Shown here piece by piece: positions 10,710-21,500 of a stretch of 64,000 nucleotides of DNA. The notes under the pieces are model-generated. The model was not told the origin of the DNA and did no database searches. It worked only from the letters and a program-made list of their open reading frames with translations. Each line of letters starts with the position of its first letter. Position 1 is the stretch's first letter. The DNA lies in the NCBI GenBank assembly GCA_022813625.1, contig JAKLMB010000020.1, positions 372,001 to 436,000 of the forward strand. The letters run 5' to 3'. The DNA is from Aaosphaeria pasadenensis (taxonomy: Eukaryota > Ascomycota > Dothideomycetes > Pleosporales). The position numbers and the translations under genes are program-made.

Positions 10710-11244
10710 TAAGGGAATCAATTCGAATCGGCTAATCAATCACGTCAGGGAAGGGTAATAACAGATTCACAAGTTCCGGGTAGATATTAAATACGCAAGG
10801 GGTCTGCCTATCTAGACAAAACGAAGATTACGTATACGCGGTCCGAGGCAAAACCGAATAGCGCCTGACTGGCCTCGTTCTCATGACCTGGATCTGTAAA
10901 CTAACATCATTATCAAACTATGAGCATTTATTGAACATAATCTCATCATCATTCGCTCCCCGCACTCTGGAAATTAATTTCCCCGCAATTTGAGCATGAT
11001 AGACTACGGCAGATATCATTCGGCTTCCAGGCTACCTTGTCTCTTTTTGATCGAGGCAATAATCTACCAACCATGGACTACCAACTATCTGGCTCACATT
11101 ATGCAGAATGACCTGCCTATACACCCGGTCATTTAGCCCTTGGCGCATATAAATTCAAAGCTTGATCCTCATAAGCATATACCAAGATACCAAGCTTTAC
11201 GAAGATCGAATCTATCCTCTATAACGTCAAGAACCGTGTCAATC
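10710..11244. promoter_or_regulatory. Divergent promoter: Zn2Cys6 regulator / xylanase, with XlnR- and CreA-type sites
   Basis: Seen directly: TTTAGCC at 11132-11138 (GGCTAAA on the minus strand, the XlnR/Xyr1 motif) a few bases upstream of a TATA-like ATATAAAT at about 11148, roughly 100 bp before the xylanase ATG. A second GGCTAA is at 10730-10735. CCCCGC occurs at 10958-10963 and 10981-10986, matching the CreA consensus SYGGRG on the reverse strand. This predicts induction by xylose/xylan and repression by glucose. Confidence 0.6.
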
Positions 11245-11969
11245 ATGCTCACTATTACCCATCTATTGGTCGCACTGTCAGCCATCTCAGGCTCGCTTGC
11301 TACTCCGATCGCAAATTCCGCTGGTGATGATAGTCCAGATTTCGATTTCAGTACCAACAGTATCACGCGCCGACAAGACTACAACCAAAACTACAAAACA
11401 AGTGGAAATGTCAACTTTAGCCCTTCTAGCAATGGATACTCCGTGACGTTCTCGGGTGCTGGAGACTTTGTGGTCGGCAAGGGATGGAGAACTGGAACAA
11501 CAAGGCAAGGTTAGGTGCTGGTGTAAAAGACATTCATAATAACTTTGTGCACAGAAACATCAACTTCAGCGGCTCTACAAGCGCAACATCTGGAACTGTG
11601 CTCGTGTCTGTTTACGGGTGGACCAAAAACCCACTCATCGAATACTATGTTCAAGAGTACACCAGCAATGGTGCAGGATCGGCCCAAGGACAAAAGGTTG
11701 GTACAGTCACCTGCGATGGCTCTGTCTATGACATTTGGAAGCATCAGCAAGTGAATCAACCGTCTATTGTCGGCACGTCCACATTTTGGCAATACATCAG
11801 CAACAGGCAAGATAAGCGTCCTGGGAGTGGGACCGTCACTACCAAGTGTCACTTTGACGCATGGAAAGCACTTGGCTTGAACTTGGGGACGCACGATTAC
11901 CAGACATTGTCGACTGAGGGATGGGGAAATGCCGGTGGTAACTCAAAGTATACAGTCTCCAGCTCTTAG
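11245..11969 (+). CDS. Secreted GH11 endo-1,4-beta-xylanase
   Basis: Two exons: 11245-11504 and 11555-11969; 224 aa. A signal peptide (MLTITHLLVALSAISGSLA) is followed by a short propeptide ending in a dibasic TRR (41-43), then the single GH11 jelly-roll domain. Catalytic glutamates are E116 (NPLIEYYV, nucleophile) and E208 (LSTEGW, acid/base). D74, just before FVVGKGW, is Asp rather than Asn; in this family Asp goes with an acidic pH optimum. The 50 bp intron (11505-11554) has a GC donor (AG|GCAAGG); without it a TAG would truncate the enzyme before the catalytic residues, and no GT donor gives the right phase. Two Cys (140, 185) may pair. It hydrolyses internal xylan bonds outside the cell. 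Confidence 0.93.
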
Positions 11970-12117
11970 CTGCTTGTATCGTGTCTGGCGAGTTCAAGCA
12001 ATACGAGCCCATACGGGGACTGTGCTAGTCCACTGTAAATTCCTAAAACGCTATTTGTATTGTATACAAAGGAAAACGAAGAGCTTCACACGTTGAACGT
12101 TCTTGTGCCGCATCGTC

Positions 12118-13377
12118 TCATATTGCCTGTAGGCCATGCTTGACTGTAAACTCGTCTCCCAACCAGGCCTGTGTGCCCTCGAGTCCCCAAAATAGTACCA
12201 TGGTCAATAAACCGAGCTCTTCTAGGTCTCTTGGTTCCGCCTTTGCTATAGCCTCATGCCAGTTTGTAACCCGTATTTCGAGTGACTCTCTTTCTAACCG
12301 GGCCCTACGCCAACTGAAACCGGACTGAGCACTCCAGAGCGCGGTTTGTGCAGTGAAGTAAATACGCAAGTCCACAGGATTATGAGAACCCAGCTTAAGA
12401 AAGTTGTATAAACCATTTAGTAGGAAAGCTGTGATCACAGTGCGCCGAATACTCTCGTCAACAAGCCAGGACTGCCAGTCCGATTCTGGTTCCATAGTCG
12501 CCATACTGATTGTCGTTGAGTCCGATTCTATGATTCGCGAATGGTCTGAATTGCACATGTAAGTCGCGAGCTGACTAGCCCACAATGCTACAATCGGCCC
12601 ATCGGCCTCTGCATGGGCTCTTAGACGGATGTCGCCATTGAACAGCCGCATCATCTGATATAGAAGAAGTGCCTGCAGAGCTGCGAGGAGGTCCGTCTTG
12701 GAACTGAGTTCGACATTGGTACTCGCGATCAGCTGTTGACATTTATGGTCAAGGTTTTGAAACACCAGTGCCTGGTTCGCCACATTTGTCATGCAATACA
12801 GAGCGCATGCACTCATTGCATCCTGCAAGGCTGGATGGCAGTTCTGCTGGAACTGCATTCGGTGGATGAACATCGTTTGCCCTTGTTCTGCAAATGTCCT
12901 CGGTATTGAGCTTAATCGCTTTGCAACAAAATCTGCACGTGTCCGGATCATCGCGTTAGGTGTGGTGGTTTGCATGATGTCTTGCTCATCATTGCTCGGT
13001 ACCTGATGGATAGTGATGTCCTGAGTGCCGTGAACGAAAAGGCCATTGTCATTAGGCATACTTCCGAGGTTGAAAGGGTGATTAGGGAATTCGAATGTGG
13101 CACTATCCGGGAGCAAGTCTACCAAAGATGCTGGGTCTGTGGGACATTGTTGTAGTGCCCAGCTGCAAAGGGCCTGCTCATCCGAAGAGCCCTGAATTGA
13201 TATGAGCTGGTCAAAGTCGGGGTCATGACTTCTTGATGGCTGCTCATCATTCCGACCGATGTAATGACATGCAGAACCTCTAGCAGTGCATCGCTGACAA
13301 CGCGGCCATGTTCTATCGCATTTCCGCTTAGTTTGTATACAGGCTACGCAAGACTTGTGGCGCGATGCTTTTGGCAT
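12118..13377 (-). CDS. Zn2Cys6 transcription factor
   Basis: Intronless, 419 aa. The N-terminal zinc cluster has C10, C13, C20, C27, C30 and C37 (C-x2-C-x6-C-x6-C-x2-C-x6-C) with basic residues between the second and third Cys (IQTKRK), the normal arrangement for DNA binding. The rest is helical with no domain I can name; short regulators of this shape are common beside biosynthetic or catabolic genes. It ends 148 bp from the stop of the convergent xylanase, and starts 523 bp from a divergent short-chain dehydrogenase across a promoter dense in CGG-containing repeats. I infer the dehydrogenase is the more likely target than the xylanase. Confidence 0.85.
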   Translation of the reverse strand: MPKASRHKSCVACIQTKRKCDRTWPRCQRCTARGSACHYIGRNDEQPSRSHDPDFDQLISIQGSSDEQALCSWALQQCPTDPASLVDLLPDSATFEFPNHPFNLGSMPNDNGLFVHGTQDITIHQVPSNDEQDIMQTTTPNAMIRTRADFVAKRLSSIPRTFAEQGQTMFIHRMQFQQNCHPALQDAMSACALYCMTNVANQALVFQNLDHKCQQLIASTNVELSSKTDLLAALQALLLYQMMRLFNGDIRLRAHAEADGPIVALWASQLATYMCNSDHSRIIESDSTTISMATMEPESDWQSWLVDESIRRTVITAFLLNGLYNFLKLGSHNPVDLRIYFTAQTALWSAQSGFSWRRARLERESLEIRVTNWHEAIAKAEPRDLEELGLLTMVLFWGLEGTQAWLGDEFTVKHGLQAI

Positions 13378-13504
13378 ATCGAGGCATCTCTCCTATCGCA
13401 AAAGTTCAAGATTGGTAATGTGTTGATTGAAACTGATCATCAGCGGCGTTTCGATGCATTCTTGGTAGTTGGAAGAAAATGAACAGCGTAGAAGTGGAAT
13501 GCAA

Positions 13505-13735
13505 TTGATGAAACTCCGCTAGTCTCGACGCTAGCGGAGTTTCTTGCGGAGCTTGGATGCCATGATATCTCCACATTTCAGATTCGATTCCATGAGCTTG
13601 CGGAGTTTGGAAGCAATAATGGTACCGCTAATTGAATTTTCGTCCGTTGAGGTTTTGATGGATAACTTCTGTGGTGGATGGGAAGCATTGTGGGTAACCG
13701 CTATTTTGACCGCTATTCATCGACGGACGAAACTA
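13505..13735. promoter_or_regulatory. Repeat-dense divergent promoter with perfect inverted repeat
   Basis: AAACTCCGCTAG (13511-13522) and its exact complement CTAGCGGAGTTT (13531-13542) flank an 8 bp loop. CTTGCGGAGYTTGGA occurs twice (from 13543 and at 13597-13611). TTTCGTCCGT (13638-13647) is mirrored by ACGGACGAAA (13723-13732). ACCGCTA appears three times (about 13623, 13697 and 13709). CGG-bearing inverted repeats are the expected sites for Zn2Cys6 dimers; the flanking regulator gene is a candidate binder. Confidence 0.55.
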
Positions 13736-13900
13736 TTAACTTGAAGAACACAGTACAAAATGTTGTATAAAGACATCGTTTCCTATATCCGATTCTATCA
13801 TTACGACATAAGGCATTCACTGAAACATTTTCTCACGTACTGCCGTTGATTCGCAAAATCCACTGACTAAAATCTTTTCTCATTGAATCTACTATTCAGA

Positions 13901-14835
13901 ATGTCTGCCCAAAATACAGTCTTGATTACCGGTGCGAACCGTGGTATGTTTAGTGATTCCCTTTCAATCTCCTCATGATTTTGACTGAATCGTTGTCTTT
14001 TAGGCATTGGGAAGGGCCTCGTGGCTGTACACCTTGCGAGCGCCAACACAACCGTCATAGCCACAGTCCGCGATCCCTCGTCTGCTGAAAACCTCCATTC
14101 GCTCTCCAAGGGCTCGGGATCTCAACTCATTATCATCAAACTTGATGTCTCAAGCGCTGAGTCCATCAGAAGTGGAATTGCATCCTTAAAGTCGGACCAC
14201 GGCATCAGCAGCATTGACGTTGTCGTCGCGAATGCCGGTATTGCCGGCATAACTCCAAAATTGACCGAGGCCGACAGCTCTGAAATTCAAACCTACATCG
14301 ATGTGAATGCATACGGACAGCTCGAGCTTTTCAAGGCAGTATCTCCACTGTTGCAGCAGAGCAATACTAAGGGGAAGTTTGTGTACATCTCCAGTGCTGG
14401 CGGAAGCTTGACAACAATGAGCAACATTGTCCCGCTTTCCGCTTATGGGGCGAGCAAAGCACTAGGCAACTTTCTTTTCAAGTGGTTATCGTTGGAGGTC
14501 GACAATGTGCTGATTTGGGCGCAACACCCAGGGTTCGCATGCATGCCTTCCTTGATTGAAGCTACGCTGACACTGCTGTAGAATGGTTGCAACTGAGATG
14601 GGTAAGGCCGGCTTCGATGCGTTGAAAGCGCAAGGCATCGATCTGTCTGCGCATATCATTACCGTGGAACAGAGTACGAATATGTTGAAGAATTTGGTAT
14701 GTATATCCCTGACGCGATATATCATAGGCTATGAAATGAGATCACTAACTTCCTGTGGCACAGATTGAGAATGCGACTCTTGAATCCGCTCATGGAAAGT
14801 TCCTTGGGCCTGATGGAACAGAGTTGCCTTGGTAA
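13901..14835 (+). CDS. Short-chain dehydrogenase/reductase
   Basis: Four exons: 13901-13943, 14004-14532, 14582-14696 and 14764-14835; 252 aa. Classical SDR fold: nucleotide-binding TGANRGIG (10-17, crossing the first intron), NAG motif (91-93), catalytic Ser in YISSAGG (about 144-145), and YGASK (Y162, K166). The 49 bp second intron uses a weak GTTCGC donor; splicing restores HPGMVATEMG, the conserved SDR segment after the catalytic site. It is related to the small fungal SDRs resembling C-factor/sniffer and fungal ketoreductases; the substrate is unknown. It is divergent from the Zn2Cys6 gene and probably controlled through the repeat-dense promoter. Confidence 0.9.
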
Positions 14836-17070
14836 ATATCGATATTCCATTGTCGATAACCAGGGCTATGTCACCTAAGAGCAAACCGGAGGTATATCCA
14901 ATTCTCTCTTTCAACGCTTGATGGCTGTTGAAGCTGCACGTATGCTATTTCCGCTGCCTGTATACAACATCCCGCCTTGGCTAGCTGCTTCTCGTAATTA
15001 GAGTTTAGAAAAATGGATCGTTGAAGCAGACTCAAATGTTTGCATGTTGTTTTGCGATCTGGGTTTGTTCAATCTACTTAACCTGGTGTCTGTGTGCGAT
15101 CTCTTTCGCCCGAAATTCTCACCGACCTGAACGTAATGAAGAACACTTTGATACACTAAACCACATGAGACATATATAAGCGAATGAAACAAACTTTGAG
15201 ATGGAGGTTTGTCTCCAACCCGATGTGGTGTTGTGTATGAAGGACACGTCACGTGCTTGTGGTATTCATCACCCGTCCATGACAGCCCCTGGAAACGTTT
15301 ACGTGACTAGCAAGTCATTTCTCGAACTTTAAAGGTACCTGGAACCGTTGTATACTGTCCCATGATGACGCCTCGATAGTCCTGATTGCGGTCATGAGAT
15401 CCACTGCTCGCTCACCATAGCACTATCTCGCAAGCAAGAACAATGCCGACTATATCGCCAATATAGATACTTTTCTTCATTCATACCAGTTTTGGAAGCT
15501 TGATTCGTGAAAAGCTGTTCTTCCAACGACTGCCGTCTAAACAGTGTGTGGCGTAGACGGCCCGAGAATCGAAGTCTGCGGGTATCTCTCACCAACGACA
15601 GCATCCCCCCAACGGCCGCCTCACCCGCCCTCCGTGATTCGTGCTCCCAGCTGCATCAAGCCATGCACGTCAGTAATGTCCGTAGCCGTAGTCAAATTGA
15701 CGAGCGCGGGCGAAATCGTGGTACGACTTCTCCTCCCTGCTGTGCCTCTTAGGTACGGGCGCCTTTTGATCCTTCGAACAAGAAAAGCACGGCCCAGGAC
15801 GGCAGGGTAGGCAAGTGGCAAGCAAAGCCTGCTAAGCTCATTGGAATGAGGCTATTCTGGTTTGTTTTATCAGCGCTGAAACTTGTCCAGTAGCGTCAAA
15901 GTGCAAAATGAAACTACTGCAGAGCCACGGCGGCAAACGGGGAAGATGTTTCGCTTGGAAGAATGGATACACAGAAGGTGAATATGAATGTGAAAACAAG
16001 TCGGAGTTTTCGAGAGCAATTTTATAATGAGATTGGTCAAATGGAGACGGCATTGCGTGTAGTGCTTCTGGATGGCTATCCTGTGAGACAGAATATGCCC
16101 GTAGCCTGACCAACAAGGCAATTCTCCCCTTCCGGCTGAGTTGGACCAATAGTATTGTCAATGTATCCGTTGAGATACCTTTAGGTGTACAGTACATGAT
16201 TTAATATGATTAGATTCTATCAGTTGCATAGATACTCGGTCGAGCTGCGATGCTACCGCCTAGCTGCAGTTTCTCATGATCGGAAGGACGAAGAGGGGAA
16301 TCAAGACTGTGGTGAACTGCCGACACTCTAGCAGGCGCTCAACGTGCGAGTCAAGGGGGGTGGTTGCCTGCTTTTGCTCGCTGTCAAATTCTCGTCATTC
16401 ACTTTCGGGATGCGTCATGTCGTTCAAACGATCGGCACTGGCTGACATCGGACTTCAGTATGCCATGCTAAGTTTTGGAAAGAATCCTGCGCTGATCAGT
16501 AGGAGAATATTGCCAACTGTAATGTGATGGTTCGTCGCTCTTACTTCCAGATAATTATGCTCAATTAATAGTACTGAATTAACAACTGTTTCGGGCCAAA
16601 GGGGGAGGATCGAGGGTCACTGTACAAAACCTTCACGAGATGGAACGATTCCACTCAACCGCAAGGGCAAAAGGAGAAATTGGGCACAGCAGGCATGAGC
16701 GGCAACATGTAAATTTGTTCTCGCAGGGAGATGTTCATTGATTCTTGTTCTTCTATGACATTGCTGTGCCGTGACAAGAGCCGGCGCACGTGCAGGACAT
16801 GGCCTAAAGCAGTGCCTTTGCATTTACAGGAAGAGATTCGGACCGCCCCAGAGGTATGTGGTAGGACGGCCGACACCCGTTAACCCAGGTGAAGGGGTAA
16901 AATGTATCTACAGTGTAATTCGTAGAAAAGGAAACGATGAAGAATCGCTAGAAGGGTATAAATGTTAAACAGATCGTGAAAACAACGCTGGGCTAGATGC
17001 ACGATGCAGACGCCGCACCCAAAAAAGCAAGCGTAGAATACAGAGCTAGAATGTGTACATGAAGTTTCCA
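14836..17070. other. 2.2 kb intergenic stretch with no gene seen
   Basis: Only short overlapping frames of no recognisable family (longest about 119 codons, 16197-15838 minus). No clear splice-joined ORF, tRNA or repeat was found. The right end probably holds the 3' UTR of the Myb-like gene. Confidence 0.45.
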
Positions 17071-18535
17071 CTATGGGCCATGGAGGTAAGGCATGAATGA
17101 TGGCGTTGCCTCCACGGGACTCATGGTGTAAGGGGCGAACGATGATGGGTGGTCGTATGCACTATATGGTGTCGGGCCTGGGTCTATTTCTGCCCATTTG
17201 CGGGCACATTGACGAACAGTCCACTTCTCTGCAGCGCCGAATTCCAACATCTACTCTAGTTAGCGAACGTCTTGCATTGAGGACACGAAGCGACTGACCT
17301 TCTGACTGATGATGTCGAACTTGCTCTGGACCCAGTACTCGTGAGCCAGACGAAGGGCCCTGACGTCTGTTTCCGTCCACACGCGCATTCTCTCGCGTAG
17401 TCGCTTCAAGCGCATCTGAAGGGCGGGGATCTGGTAAGTCTTGCCCAGGTCAGACTGGAACCGGGCAGCGATGTCCTTCCAAGGCATGCTCTCCTCGTCC
17501 TTAAGCTGGATGAGAAGCTTATCTTCGTCGCTAAGCTCCATGGTCGCAGTCGTGTTTGAGTCGGACCTCTTCCGCCTCTTGATCTGGTCCGAGCACTCAT
17601 CATCATCGCGAGAGCGCTTAGGCACGCTTCTACTCTGAGGGCCTAAGGGATGGGGTGCTATAGGAGCGTACATTCGGCGTGGCTATGTAGTGAAACGATT
17701 AGCAATTGAACAGGAATGGGGATATCATTCGTGGTGCGTACCGAAGGATAACTGGAGCCAGGACAGTATGGTTGCTGCATTGAGGTAGAGATACCTAGGG
17801 GATTGTTCATGGCCCAGGAAGGATCGAGAGGGGCGCTGGAAACTTGGCCAGGAGTGAAGATACTGGGACTGCTGCGAGGTCGTTCTGGATGAACAGGTTC
17901 AGTAAGGAGACCAGCTGGAACCCCCGTTGGATGTTTGACAGTAGTATAAGCTTCGGATTGTCCTGGGTCAGAGAACCGTGAGTAATCGGATACTGGCGAG
18001 AAATTTGAAGCCCTGTTTTCTTGAGCTATGGTTGCGGGATTTTCTGTGCCTTTTGATAATTGCATGGGTGGCGAGAAAGTGACTGAAGATGTGTGAGGCG
18101 TCACATATGGAGGCTCATAAGTGTAACTGGTAAATCCAGTCTATATATGTACAACGTCAGCAGATAAATGGGAATATGGATACGAAAGTGACGCACCTCG
18201 TTGTTCTCATGTGCGGGCACTGTTGAGCCGAACCAGCTGGATGTTGGTATGGTTCCAAGATCCTGCGAGGGTAACGCACTGTCCTGCAAGTGGGGTAGAT
18301 ACGGTGGCAATGACTCGGGAGACATTGGTAAAGGCGAAGAGGTTGGAGGAGCAGTGATGGGATATTTCAGAGTGTTGTTGTTATAGACAGAGGGCCACGG
18401 CGCCTTGGTAGTCATGTGGAAATGTGATTGGGGCACAGCACCCTCGGGCACAGTACCTTCGGATATTGAGTCCTTAACTGCAGCAGGCATGAGGGGGAAA
18501 GAGATGGGACGGTTGCGTCGTATGCAACTTTCCAC
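17071..18535 (-). CDS. Myb/SANT-like DNA-binding protein
   Basis: Four exons: 18535-18197, 18140-17742, 17682-17299 and 17250-17071; 433 aa. The first 270 residues are Pro/Ser/Thr/Tyr-rich low complexity, like an activation region. A basic stretch (SVPKRSRDDDE, KRRKRS) looks like a nuclear localisation signal. The C-terminal part has tandem Myb/SANT-like helices: ELSDEDKLLIQLKDEE then MPWKDIAARFQ, and VWTETDVRALRLAHEYW then KWTVRQCARKW, with regularly spaced Trp. Role: probably a sequence-specific regulator; I do not recognise an orthologue. The 8 kb gene-free region upstream resembles the long leaders and promoters of fungal developmental regulators. A start at M16 (18490) is possible. Confidence 0.75.
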
Positions 18536-21500
18536 AGACGGGATCGAAAGGTATTTGAGGGGTGTGATCAGGAAAGCTGCCTACAAAGGCGAAGCATAAA
18601 GCTGTCACTGCGAGACAGTTTGATCGGTAGTAGAGACAGTCAAATGGCAAGCGGCGCGGAGCTTGAGCTCGAAATGCAATATACACCAGCGGATACAATG
18701 AACGGCTGTATTGACCTGTCGACGACAAGCAGACGTTTGCGACCTGACAGTGATAGTGACGAGCGATGGATGGATGGATCTGTGAGGCGGTAGTAGTGCG
18801 GCGACAGCGGCGGCGGCGCGGCACGGAACGATGGACAGGCCGTTTGAAATAATGAATAGTAGACAATGGTGCCCCGAGGGCAGAGTGGGAGGATATAAAT
18901 CAATGCAGCCAAAGCTGGCGATGCGTGCTCACGCACCTAGACCTACTACTGCTAGGGAGTGGGAGACTCGACGGGTGGCTCTCGTGTCCAGGTAGTGTGT
19001 GGTAGGACCACTATCCCCCGGTACACGGATTGCGAAGGATGCTGGTCAGGACGGCAACAACAAGGATAGCATGGACGGCATGGACAGCAGGGATGATGGA
19101 GCCAGGATGACATGGCCTGCTGGGTTGCCGCTGGGATTGCCGGGATGGAGGTGGGCTGGGATGATGCTTGGGATGCTAGGATGCTGAGATGGGAGAGAAA
19201 AGGGAATAGTAGACGGTAAGAGCATACTCGTATGTGCGCCGTACAGTAGTCTATGTGTGTATGGATGTGTGTGTGGAGAATACAGGAGTGAATTGTATGT
19301 ACCTATGCCTCCATTCGGGATACAGTACGGGGGATTCTGACATGTGCATACATACAGTACAGCCATACATGTGAATCCTCCCCACGATGGCGATTTCGAG
19401 TACTTAGACATATCAAGGAAGAGACGTACAAGACCACAATGCATGATAGACAAGAAAGACAAGCATATATAATGACAAGGAGTCTCAAGGCGGTGACTTT
19501 GATAGGCATGTTAAGTTGCCGTACATACGTAGGTGGAGAAGATTCTGGCCATATACATGCTCATCGTTCTCGCACACGATGAGCAACGTTTGTTTCCACT
19601 GTGTACACCGGTAATTGTCACCATGAGCGAACAGAGATGATAGTTAATTACAGAACAGACAGAAACTGCAAAGTGGGAAACTTTAGACTGAGACTACGGA
19701 CTTTGTGTCTTCAGTAGTGGCCCATCTGTGCTCGGGTAGACGGTCGACGAACGCTGGGGCCATAAGATGCAGCTTAGCGCCCATAGTAATCCACCACCAC
19801 CCACTAACATTACCACCCCTTCTCTCTCCCACCCCATCCCATCCCATATCCCAATCCTATTCCAATCCCAGTTCAGTCCATCCCAATTCATCCCAGTATT
19901 GGCCTATTCCATGTTCGTAGCTACATTACGCCCCGAGGGTACCATGTGGTAGCTACAGTGCGCTCAAGCTCGTGCTGCTGGTGTGTGTGGTAGAGTACCG
20001 TCTCAAAGGTTATCCATTGCATTTGCATATGTGTGGTATCTATTTGATTCCAAGTCGCCGTATCATGATACTCTGTTAACTGCTACATCAGACACGGGCA
20101 TAGATAAAACCCAATTGCGTGCCTTTCTTCAACAGCTTCCTTACCCGCTCCACCAATCTGTGGAGGCTTGAACCATTCCCTCCCTCCCCACCAGGCTGCG
20201 GTCGGTGCCTTTGCGCTTGAGCCGCGCCTTGAGCCAGCCATTCCCGGCCACCCACGCCTGGACTGACCCTTTGGCTTGTCGTTGAGTATGTACGGAGCAG
20301 GAGGTGGTCCAATGACGCTGCGCCCAAGAACGACGCACTGTCTCCCACCAGCGAAGATCACGACGGCTAGCAATGGGCGCAACACCTAGGCTGCTGGCCA
20401 GCGATTTCCATCAGCCTCGCCCATCGTCGTCGATGAAACGGCTGCGCCTCTTGTATGGTGTTCACCCACGCTGTTTGTTGCATGGGGGAACATTTCACAC
20501 AATCACACAATGGTCGCACAGCGTATGGCAAAGACCTAACCCCACACAGCAACAGCTATCCATCAATGATGCTACGGCCATGAAGTAGATGCAGTCGTCC
20601 CTATTGTTGAGCATCCTCTCCTGTGAGGGGTTTGCCCAGTCAGTCGAATGTGGACCGATCGATACAGTGCTGAAATTTGCAAATAGGTGGTGGCTAATAA
20701 AACCTGCTTGCGTCTTTAGCTCTCCAGCGCATCAACCACCCCCAAAATGTATGGATGCGGAGAAAGAGATGGACGTAAAGGCGAAAGCACGGGCAAATTC
20801 ACACAAGATTGTGCCGGGATGGCGATCCTTCGCTGCTGGCACAACCTAGACGAGGCGTACTGTATCGCACTCAGATTGAGCAACGTTATTGCTGGTGCCC
20901 GTTTTGAACGACTGCCAGAGGTGAACACGATATATCTGATTACTGCATTGGCTTCACGCCATGCAGATAGAGCCCGTCCTGCAGCATTTCTAGCAGATTG
21001 GGGATTGGACGGGTGCGATGGGTTGGATGTCTGTCCCGTCATTGTGGGCTTAGGTTGGGCTTTGGCTTCGTTCCCGGCGCGTAAACCCATCATCTGCAGC
21101 AAAACCATCTCGAATCGGCCCTGCCGAATCTGAAACATGGCTGTGAAGGCGCGTAAAATGGCCCCCTTTCAGCAGGGCAAAGACTGCTAAATGCTAAATG
21201 CTGACATTTTGCTCACCAGTTGAGGAGATAATTATCCAATTTGGAATATCATGTCTCCTTAGTTTCTCCACCCCCATTCCCTGCACTGCGTGCAGAGAGC
21301 ATCCGCGCCGTCTGCACCTTTTCCAAGTCCTCATCAATAGTAATTCCGTATTCCTTCGCAATTTTCCAATTCGCCGTCCTGTTCGTCTGCTCCTGCTTCT
21401 CCTGCCTCTTCGGCCTCAAGCTTTCTCCACTGGATCTATCGGATCAACAAGTCTTCTTGCCCCAACTCTGACGCTCTAAACTGTATTTTAGGACTCTTGC

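Noticed and set aside
11505..11554. Xylanase read as a pseudogene truncated before the catalytic residues
   Set aside because: A GC-AG intron of normal length restores the whole GH11 domain with both glutamates.
15838..16197. 119-codon minus-strand frame
   Set aside because: No family resemblance, no intron signals joined to neighbours; the composition looks non-coding.
20716..21138. Opposite frames of about 130-140 codons in the gene desert
   Set aside because: Both strands are open over the same stretch, with no hydrophobic pattern, motif or splice partner.
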